From contig JBBBWG010004869.1 in NCBI GenBank assembly GCA_037176905.1, positions 1-29,078 of the forward strand: a stretch of 29,078 bases of DNA. The letters are read 5' to 3'. The position numbers and the translations under genes were made by a program. The notes under the pieces are model-generated. The model worked only from the letters and a program-made list of their open reading frames with translations. It was not told the DNA's origin and did no database searches. How positions within the stretch are numbered: position 1 is the first letter of the stretch; the number at the start of each line of letters is the position of its first letter. Shown piece after piece: positions 21,630 to 29,078 of the stretch. This DNA comes from Azolla pinnata. Taxonomy: Eukaryota; Streptophyta; Polypodiopsida; Salviniales; Salviniaceae.

Positions 21630-24600
21630 ATGGTCGAGCAAGCCGCGAGCATTGAAGATGCAACGACGTCGCCAAAGGCCCAAGACGCTGGGGGTGTCAC
21701 ATCTTATGTGATCTTGTCGGGCCTCACAGCTGCATCGAGTGGACTAATTTTTGGATACAACATCGGCATATCAGGTACATGCAATATGCAATATGGTGGG
21801 GCGCAGCTTCTGATTGTGTGTATTATTCGTTGGAGATTTCTATTGCTATTAGCATGAATACCAATGGTTTGCGGTAGCTGAAATTAATTGACCTTAATTT
21901 ACAATACTAAATTATGACATGCAGTAGAAATTACTGGATCTTAGATTGCCTTGATTTCCTTTATCACATATTGGGGCTTAAATATAGCTACTAACAATAC
22001 TAATGGTTTGCAGTAGAAATTAATTGATCTTACTAGATTATATCACTAAATTATGACTTGCAGTAGAAATTAATTGATCTTACTAGATTACAACACTAAA
22101 TTATGACTTGCAGTAGAAATTAATTGATCTTACTAGATCAGAACACTAAATTATGACTTGCAGTAGAAATTAATTGCTCTTAGAGCTTGAAAAACACATA
22201 AGTATAAGCTGGCTACTTATATATTCTTGGTATTTGATGATCATGATCCTGGTGATCTCATCAATATGATCATATCTTGATCAGGCGGTGTGACTTCCAT
22301 GACCAGCTTCTTAGAGCATTTCTTCCCGAGCGTGATTCAGAGAAGCAAGGTGGTAGAACAGAGCAACTACTGCAAGTTCAATGATCAGGGGCTGCAGGCC
22401 TTCACATCATGCCTATATTTGGCCGGGCTGGCCTCCACATTTGGCGCTTCCTACGTAACGAGCCGCTATGGGCGCCGCATAACGATGATCATCGCGGGGA
22501 TCATCTCGCTTGCGGGGGTGGCGCTCACCTCTGGCGCTCAGAACTTTGCGATGCTGATCGTAGGCAGGATATTGCTGGGGTGCGGCGCTGGATTCGCCAA
22601 TCAAGTGAGTTCATAATCAACTCGATTATAATGATTAAGACTAGTAAATAATCAATCCGACTGTGATTACGACTATAGTACTTATAAATCACGTCATCGT
22701 CCAGCTAACGGTTTGATTCCTCAATCTCATATCAGCACGTCTAGCTAGGTAATTAGATTTGAAGCTGATCATGTATAAATTAGGGAACTAGATTTATCCT
22801 GCATGCCATATTAATTTGGCTAGATTCATGAGATGGGAAGTTGACGATCAATATGCATGTCCAATTATATGAGGCAGTGGATGCTGCATAATCTGACTGG
22901 CTGATTAACGAATTGACGCGCATTATCATGCGTGTTAATTTGATGAGATTTAATTACAAGGGGTGCATGCATGCGACATTTCAGCAGATGATCAGCGGCA
23001 TCAACACTAGTCTATCATGCATGCTTGATGCACTCGAGGCCGTATTAGTCTCGACTAGAGATGCCTGATTGTGATTGGTATTGCGCATATATACTGCATC
23101 AACGTGTTAATTATATGCTGAAGGATCAGGAATAATATAATATATTGCGCGGAATTAGGTAATTTGGATTAGAATGAGATTGGAATTATGGTCTTGCTGA
23201 TCATGTAATAAGGGAAGATTCATGATCCTGCATGCCATAATATTTGACTAGCTGATTAATGGATCAATCGAACGTTGAAGGTCATGCATGTCCAATGTCT
23301 AATTACGAGGGCCGGTGCATGCATGAAATGAAACGTTTTGAGCAGATTAATGAAATCATCAAACGGTCGATCATGCATGCTTGCAGATGAGGCCGTATTA
23401 GTCTGAAATAATATTAGAGAGGGTTAATGATTAATGTTTATGATTATGTATACTGCATAATTAGCTTGCTGATTAGATACTGAACATTGATCAGGCATAT
23501 GAGTATATACATTGATCAGGCATATGAGTATATACATTGATCAGGCATATGAGTATATACATTGATTGCATGGTCAGATGATGATGATGATGATGATGAT
23601 GATGTTGCGATCGCTGCAGGCGGCGCCGATATATTTGTCGGAGATAGCGCCCACCAACTTGAGGGGGGTGCTGAACGCCATGTTCCAGCTGAACATCACG
23701 ATCGGCATCTTCTGCGCGAACATAGTCAACTTTGCGGTGGGTTATCTCAAGGGCAGCTTGTCGTGGCGGATCGCCCTGTTGGGCGCTGGGGTTCCAGCGC
23801 TGATGCTCACGCTGGGCGGATTACTGCTGCTAGAATCGCCCATAAGCCTCATAGAAAGGGGGAAGCTCGCCCAGGGCCGCTCTATCCTGCAGAAGGTCAG
23901 GGGAAAGGCGCAGAACGTGGAGCTTGAGTTTGAGGAGATGGTGAGAGCCTGTGAGATTGCCAAATCTAGGGACCGATCATCTAGCTCCGCTGCTTCGAGC
24001 GCCGTGTTTAGGGCTAACAATAGGCCGCAATTGATCATATCTAGTCTCTTTGCCGTCTTCCAACAAATGACAGGTATCAACGCCATCATGTTCTACGCCC
24101 CCGTCCTCTTCGACACCGTTGGCTTCAAGAGCAACGCCAGCCTCTACTCCGCTGCCATCATTGGCGGCGTCAACGTCGCCTCCACCATCGCCTCCATGTT
24201 CGTGGTGGAACGGATGGGCCGTAAAGCCCTGCTACTGGAAGGCGGATTCCAGATGATCTTATCTCAGGTACTGATGATCTCCAATATGCCCATGATCTCC
24301 AGCCGTATATTGATCTCATCCTAATTTGCTTCATACATAATTAGGGACAAAATTGCCGGTTTTAGGGTTTAGAAGGGACACAATTGCCGGGTTTATGAGG
24401 GACGCAACAATTTCCGGTTTTAGGGTTTATAAGAGACACAATTACCGGTTTTAGGGTTTATTAAGAGATGCAATTGCCGTTTTTAGGGTTTAAGAGACAC
24501 AACAATTGCCGTTTTCAGGGTTTATGAGAGACACAATTACCGGTTTTAGGGTTTATAAGGGACACGATTGCCGGTTTTAGGGTTTATAATAGACACCATG

Positions 24601-25491
24601 GCCGGTTTTGGGGTTTATAAGGGACACTATTGCCGGTTTTAGGGTTTAAGGGATACCGTTGCCGGTTTTAGGGTTTATAAGGGGCACAACAATTGCCGGT
24701 TTCAGGGTTTACAAGGGAGACAACAATTGCCGGTTTTAGGGTTTATAAGGGACACAACAATTGCTGGTTTTAGGGTTATAAGGGACACTGCAATTGCCGG
24801 TAATTAAAGGGTTTATAAGGGACACAATTGCCGGTTGCAGGGTTTAGGGTTTAGGGTTTAGTGTTTTCTCCTTCTCCTAGTGATCATCTGATGATCTCCC
24901 CATATCAATGCAAATTAACCGCCTTGCACTGAGAATTTGTTGGATAATTTCCTGGACTGCCTGCAGCTTGTGATCGGCGCCATTCTAGCGGCTACACTGA
25001 AAGACGTGAGCGCAGCAGCCGGCGGAGTTCCGATTCCGCACTCTTCAGCGATCGTGGTGGTACTCTTGACCTGCACGTTTGTGGCCGGATTCGGATGGTC
25101 ATGGGGGCCGTTGACGTGGCTCATCTGCAGCGAGATCTATCCGCTGGACATCCGCTCGACGGGGCAGAGCATCGTCGTCTTCGCGAACCTGGTGGCCACG
25201 TTCATCATCGCGCAGGCCTTCCTGTCGATGCTCTGCGCCATGAAATACGGCATTTTCTTCTTCTTCGGCGCTTGGCTCGTGCTCATGACCGCCTTCGTCG
25301 CTCTTTTCATGCCGGAGACCAAGGGCATTCCCCTTGAATCCATCGAGCTCCTCTGGAGGAAACACTGGTTCTGGAAGAAGCTCGTGCCGCCGGCGATCGA
25401 TCATCTGCCTGTTTCCACCGACATGCAAAGCGATCCAAAGATGAAGGATCTTGATGGGCGCAGCATCGAGGAAGACTCGATCGAGCTATAA
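21630..25491 (+). CDS. STP-type monosaccharide/H+ symporter (MFS sugar transporter), complete four-exon gene
   Basis: Exons 21630-21774, 22285-22604, 23620-24267 and 24967-25491 join through GT-AG introns in consistent phase to give 545 aa, close to the 500-525 usual for the family. This is a twelve-helix plasma-membrane hexose carrier. Visible hallmarks are GLIFGYNIGISGGVTSM (38-54), RYGRR (109-113), VGRILLG (141-147), YLSEIAPTNLRG (160-171), FQQMTGINAIMFYAPVLF (302-319), GWSWGPLTWLICSEIYPL (414-431) and PETKG near the C-terminus. Residues matching the AtSTP10 glucose site are kept (Q178, Q303, Q304, N309, N340), as are the two cysteines that tie the lid domain to the C domain (C78, C461). 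The expected proton-coupling Asp is Asn at position 44, while its Arg partner (R143) is kept. A Ser-rich insert at 273-285 lengthens the central loop. The start codon has a good context (ATTATGG). Which STP subgroup it belongs to is not resolved. Confidence 0.95.
22010..22190. repeat. 50-bp tandem repeat in transporter intron 1
   Basis: Units starting at 22021, 22071 and 22121 are almost identical: TAATTGATCTTACTAGATTA followed by CACTAAATTATGACTTGCAG and TAGAAAT. A partial unit lies at each end and a diverged copy near 21880-21950. Each unit contains TTGCAG, a potential decoy splice acceptor upstream of the true one at 22284. Confidence 0.95.
22767..23410. repeat. Diverged duplication in transporter intron 2
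   Basis: Copy A (about 22767-23056) and copy B (about 23199-23410) share the same ordered blocks: GATCATGTA...AGGGAA, ATCCTGCATGCCATA, GCATGTCCAAT, GGTGCATGCATG, a GATCATGCATGCTTG-like block, and GAGGCCGTATTAGTCT. Copy B is shorter through deletions. No coding potential was seen. Confidence 0.75.
23486..23603. repeat. 25-bp tandem repeat (three copies) followed by a (GAT)n run
   Basis: ATTGATCAGGCATATGAGTA followed by TATAC occurs three times in perfect succession at 25-bp spacing (23486, 23511, 23536), with a fourth start at 23561. It is followed by about nine GAT/ATG trinucleotides at 23576-23603, which end 16 bp before exon 3. Perfect identity between copies points to recent expansion. 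Confidence 0.97.
24343..24866. repeat. Minisatellite with telomere-like TTTTAGGGTTTA core in transporter intron 3
   Basis: About 16 tandem copies of a 29-37 bp unit with consensus GGGACACAATTGCCGG, then TTTTAGGGTTTATAA. Units differ by single bases and by an extra ACA in some copies (GACACAACAATT). The last unit ends in three consecutive TTTAGGG-type repeats (about 24839-24860), which match the plant telomere repeat. The array fills most of the 699-bp intron 3. It is transcribed with the gene but removed by splicing. Confidence 0.95.
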
Positions 25492-27322
25492 GTATTAACT
25501 GTATCCGCCCCCAAAAATTAGAAGGCGGATCATTCGATGATATAAATATTATACAAAACGATTCAGCAACAGAATATATAGATGAATGATTCCATGATTA
25601 CGGTATAGCATTGCAAGTGGCGTTCCAGCGCAATGCTTATCAAACCTTGTTGTGGTTGATCTCATTTACAGAGTCAACAATAGCCATTGTAATTTATGGT
25701 TAGTATCTCGATTAAATACAATAACCAGCCATGTCGCGGCTGGTCAACATGCAGGTCATGCTGATATCTTCTTCCTAAGGTTTCGTCTAATTATTGCTGT
25801 GCTCACAATAATTTAAAACTTGGGGCTCGCTGATCAGGTCATATTGATATGATATTGCAGCTAATTTGAGATTCGGATAGGAAACTGGAATCAACTATTT
25901 GTATTTAGAGTTTAATATCAGTCGCGGGTCACGCTGATTAGGCCATGGCGATATTGTGTGCAGTACATTCAGGCCACATGCTATATATGTGATCAATCGA
26001 TCACAATCGGGCCATGATATTGTACATAAAATATGATCCATCGACCACACTCAGGGCCAGGATATTGTGTATCATACAGAGCATAAGTGGTTAAATTAAA
26101 GGTGATTGAAGGCGTGGTGGGGCTGTGGTTTGGGCGATTCAGTCATTTGTGCTTGCACTAGGCAACGTGGTGGCGTTAGGAGCTGCAACCTTAAAGTTTC
26201 CCAGGTGATCATGCTGAGTATGTGTGAATTCATGAGAAAGTAATTATATATAATACTGCTTAAGCAACTCATTATAACAAAGCTGGAAGGTCAATATGGA
26301 CTAAAAGATAATTAACACACGTTCATGCGAGTTCAAGAGGCATTTAACATGACAAAGTTCTGATCAGTCTTCAAGGACCTGTGTATTGTTTCTAATATAT
26401 GATTGGTGGTATCTGTAATTCCTTATATTAGACAACCCTCTTTTTGATCGGATTAATAGCTGTAATTAGGGTCATTAAATCTCAACTATATTGCCGGAAT
26501 GATCGAAACAATGTTTTTATTGGATGCACCCGACTCTACTGATCGGTTTGTAATTAATAATACATACCAGAACGAAGCCTCTGAAGAGGATCAGCTGTGG
26601 AGTCGGAGTGCAGTACATTCATCTAGTCATGTTCAATCTGCAATGTTATATAAATATCTGATGGGAACTCTGATCAAGTATAGTGACCCAGCTGGAATAG
26701 TGTGCCTCAATGTTCTAATTATATGACCTTGTGATCAGTGAGAGACAGATTGTTGGGCTAAACAAACGGCATGTTTTTGAATTAATTAAAATGCCAGAAT
26801 TAGATTAGGCTACTACTTCCTCAGATTCCTCTTCCGCGCCTTCTAACTCCATTCTGAGGCGTGTGTTCTCTCTTGAGCTCTTTTCTGAGCAGACATTCTG
26901 ATGCGTCCAAGCAACAACATGGAATCAAAATTTTAACCAGTAATTTTTAGTGGATTTTGCCTAATTAGGGGCCGGTGGGTGGGGGGTGGCCGGGGGTCGT
27001 CCATCAACGGCAGACGGCGGCCGGACGATACTATATCTGACCGTTTCATGTAGCTGATCAGGAGGTGGGTGCGTCAATGAGTATCCTCATGGAAGCTAGC
27101 TCGTTGATAACAAACGCTACATAAATAGAGAAACGAGTAGATTCTCTCTACATAGGCTAAATTCTAAATCGGAGTTTGATTATAATTAGGGTTGGAAGCA
27201 GCATATAGTGATATGGGACAGGATCAAGATCAGGGTCAGGATCAGGATCAGCCTTGTTTTTATGGGCGGCCGGCGGGGGAGGGGATGCAGATGAGATGAG
27301 ATGAGATGAGATTGGGATTTGT
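25492..27322. other. Intergenic region between convergent transporter and lipocalin-like genes
   Basis: This holds the 3' regions of both genes. It includes degenerate GGCCATGATATTGT-type blocks near 25940-26070, a G-rich stretch at 26968-26996, a GGATCA hexamer run at about 27219-27252 and a GATGA pentamer run at about 27290-27312. The 75-codon open frame at 26499-26726 has no recognisable domain and is probably chance. Confidence 0.5.
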
Positions 27323-29078
27323 TCAGACGGCGGAGGCGGCGGCGGCGCAGTTGTCGGGGCGCTGGACGGAGGGCACGAAGGGGTTGTCGCAGTCGGGGAC
27401 GAGGCCCTGCAGGTTGGCGCTGCTGAGGAGCAGGAAGACGGTCTGCGGGGCGACGGTGGGCGTGCGCGAAAGAAGCACGAGCTCCGACAGCGGCTCCGCG
27501 GCGGCGGCGGCGGCGGCGGCGCCGTCAGCAGAAGTAGCGGCGGCGGCGACGTCGCAGGTGAAGATGAGCAGCAGCGGGTACTCGCCCATGCCCGGCGAGA
27601 GGCCGCCCTCGAGCGCGATGACGCGGAAGGGCGTGCTCGTCCCCGATCCCGCCCTGTGCAGCATCATGCTGCCCCTCTCGTCCGGGTTCTGGATCGCCCT
27701 CCCCTCCGACAGCACCACCCTGCTGGCGTTGGCCACGCTCGCCGGCCCCACCGCCAGGCTGCTCCTGTGCTCCGCCGCCACCATGTCCGCCAGCGGCCCC
27801 ATGATCCCGTTCAGCTGCCCTTGGATGCTCGTCACCTGGGAGTGTGCGCAGGGAGTGTGGAGTGATGGGTGGGCGCGTGCCAAATTCATTTCATTCATTC
27901 ATTCATTCGATCGATCGATCGATCAATCAATCAATGATTCATTCATTCGATCGATCGATCAATCAGTCAATGATTCATTTCATTCGATCGATCGATCAAT
28001 CAATCAATGATTCATTCATTCGATCGATCGATCAATCAATCAATGATTCATTCCTTCGATCGATCGATCTATCAATCAATGATTCATTCATTCGATCGAT
28101 CGATGAATCAATCAATGATTCATTCATTCATTCATTCAATCAACCGATCGATCCATCCATCAATCAATGAAAGCAAATTAATTGCAGGTCGCCGGCCACT
28201 GGTCAGCAGATCGATGTAAGAAGGAATCCAAAAACATTTTAACTGCTGCAGTCGCCGGCCAGACTAGGTCGGATCCAGATTTAGACGGATGAAAACTCGC
28301 TCATTCATTAGTTTCGGTCGGGCGCCCAATATTTGCTGAGATCGATCTTCCTTCCGACGGGACGTAAATAGGAAATCCTTAACTCAAAATCTAATTGCAG
28401 TCGCCGGCCGCGCGCTGGTCAGATGAATCTAGCTATAGACGGATGTCTAATTAAACCCTAGCGTTCATTCGATCAACGTCGGTCAGCCATGAATGGGTCA
28501 TATCAAAATCTAGCTGACGGACGAGAACAATCCTCAATTACAGTGCAGTCGCCGGCCATGGTCATATCAATCTAGAACGTACAACGAGAATAATGCCTCT
28601 AGCTAGCTGCCGTGGCCGTGGACATGTTGTATTGGTCCGCCCAATTCAATTTCGACGGACAAAAACACAAATCACAAGTTTGGACAACATCCCAACACCG
28701 CGACGTCCAGAGGGGACTTTTCCTTCCACCCGTCGCTGATCAGCCAATAGCGCCGCCACATGTGGACCTCGATCAGTATAGAACAGTGGGTGGGTGCATC
28801 ATTCATAGGCGTGAGCGGAATATTGAGGATGATCACAGGGGGCCGCCGCCGAGCATGGAGATCAATTATAATTAGGACCTGGGCTTGGGCGATTTTGACA
28901 TAATTAGTACCTGGTTGGCGACCTGCTCCATTTCCTGGTCGATGAGCGCGGAGGCCTCCTGCAGCAGCTGCGAGGTGGCGGCGGGGGCGGCGGCGTCGGA
29001 CTGCAGCACGTGGGCGGAGACGAGGTCCAGCAGGTTGCCGACGTAGGTGAGGTTGTTGATGGCGAGGGAGGCGACGAG
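27323..29078 (-). CDS. Lipocalin-like protein, C-terminal part (cut by right window edge)
   Basis: Two minus-strand exons: 28911-29078 (56 codons in frame, continuing beyond the edge) and 27323-27835 (170 codons then TGA). The intron 27836-28910 is GT-AG in phase 0. The first exon and the first 30 residues of the second are helical-looking, with Ala, Leu, Gln and Asp/Glu in amphipathic spacing. Then come lipocalin-like elements: VVLSEGRAIQNPDERGSMML, FRVIALEGG (aligning with the RVIALD strand of bacterial/ApoD-type lipocalins) and LVLLSRTPTV (aligning with the ILSRTPTI strand). An Ala run interrupts the strand before LSRTP. Cysteines in FTCDV, VPDCDNPF and RPDNC could form disulfides. Base composition and style match the left-edge lipocalin fragment, which supplies the missing N-terminal half. 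The protein is probably secreted; its ligand is unknown. Confidence 0.7.
27885..28172. repeat. Minisatellite of CATT/CGAT/CAAT tetranucleotides in the lipocalin intron
   Basis: Six to seven units of about 32-44 bp, each of the form (CATT)n (CGAT)3-4 (CAAT)2-3 then GATT. The order of tetramers is kept from unit to unit, so this is a higher-order repeat and not a plain microsatellite. Repetitive open frames (Ser/Ile/Asp/Arg/Gln) across it on the plus strand are not genes. Confidence 0.95.
28183..28557. repeat. Dispersed TGCAGTCGCCGGCC repeat in the lipocalin intron
   Basis: The block TGCAG(G)TCGCCGGCC occurs four times, near 28183, 28247, 28396 and 28544. After at least three copies come GGTCA or GGTC and diverged sequence of the form GATGAATCTAGNTNTAGACGGATG. 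The spacing is irregular (about 64, 149 and 148 bp), suggesting an old tandem array of about 150 bp. Confidence 0.75.

Noticed and set aside
24343-24866. CRISPR-like regular repeat
   Set aside because: Units are contiguous, with no unique spacers, and lie in a plant intron; this is a minisatellite.
27306-28219. Plus-strand open frames over the lipocalin exon and the CATT/CGAT repeat
   Set aside because: Antisense shadow of a GC-rich exon continuing into a tetranucleotide repeat; the minus strand carries the splice sites and lipocalin motifs.
29070-29078. Direct in-frame join of the right edge to the left edge as one intact lipocalin gene
   Set aside because: As given, the left fragment ends with two leftover bases and the right begins in phase 0, so a simple head-to-tail join breaks the frame; kept only as a hypothesis needing extra sequence.

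Overview
This window is nuclear DNA of a land plant. The evidence is a chloroplast-type starch branching enzyme with more than twenty GT-AG introns, a plant STP-type monosaccharide transporter, TTTAGGG-type (plant telomere-like) motifs, and long AT-rich intergenic DNA full of microsatellites. I cannot place the lineage further. The very GC-rich, alanine-rich lipocalin exons next to AT-rich genes would suit a monocot, but ferns or other lineages are not excluded.

Layout from left to right: (1) 1-599, minus strand, the first part of a lipocalin-like protein with an N-terminal signal sequence, cut by the left edge. (2) 600-3162, intergenic, with a TC/TA/CA microsatellite and one MITE-like element. 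(3) 3163-16715, minus strand, a complete class II starch branching enzyme gene. I could place 22 core coding exons with consistent phases and all four GH13 catalytic regions, plus a 42-nt in-frame exon (14910-14951) that may be constitutive or optional. (4) 16716-21629, the space between two divergent genes, with a pyrimidine tract, a near-perfect 113-bp hairpin, a long TG/TATG microsatellite and an ABRE/G-box. (5) 21630-25491, plus strand, a four-exon STP hexose transporter with an intact sugar site but Asn where the proton-coupling Asp normally sits; its introns are packed with four different tandem repeats. (6) 25492-27322, convergent intergenic DNA. (7) 27323-29078, minus strand, the last part of a lipocalin-like protein, cut by the right edge.

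The two genes with known roles are linked by carbohydrate use: hexose import at the plasma membrane and branching of starch in plastids. Nothing in the sequence shows that they are co-regulated.

The least expected observations are: the two window ends carry complementary, nearly abutting halves of the same unusual lipocalin architecture (a calycin barrel interrupted by a long helical insert); the transporter has an Asp-to-Asn change at its proton-coupling site; and a tandem array built on a telomere-like core sits in a transporter intron.
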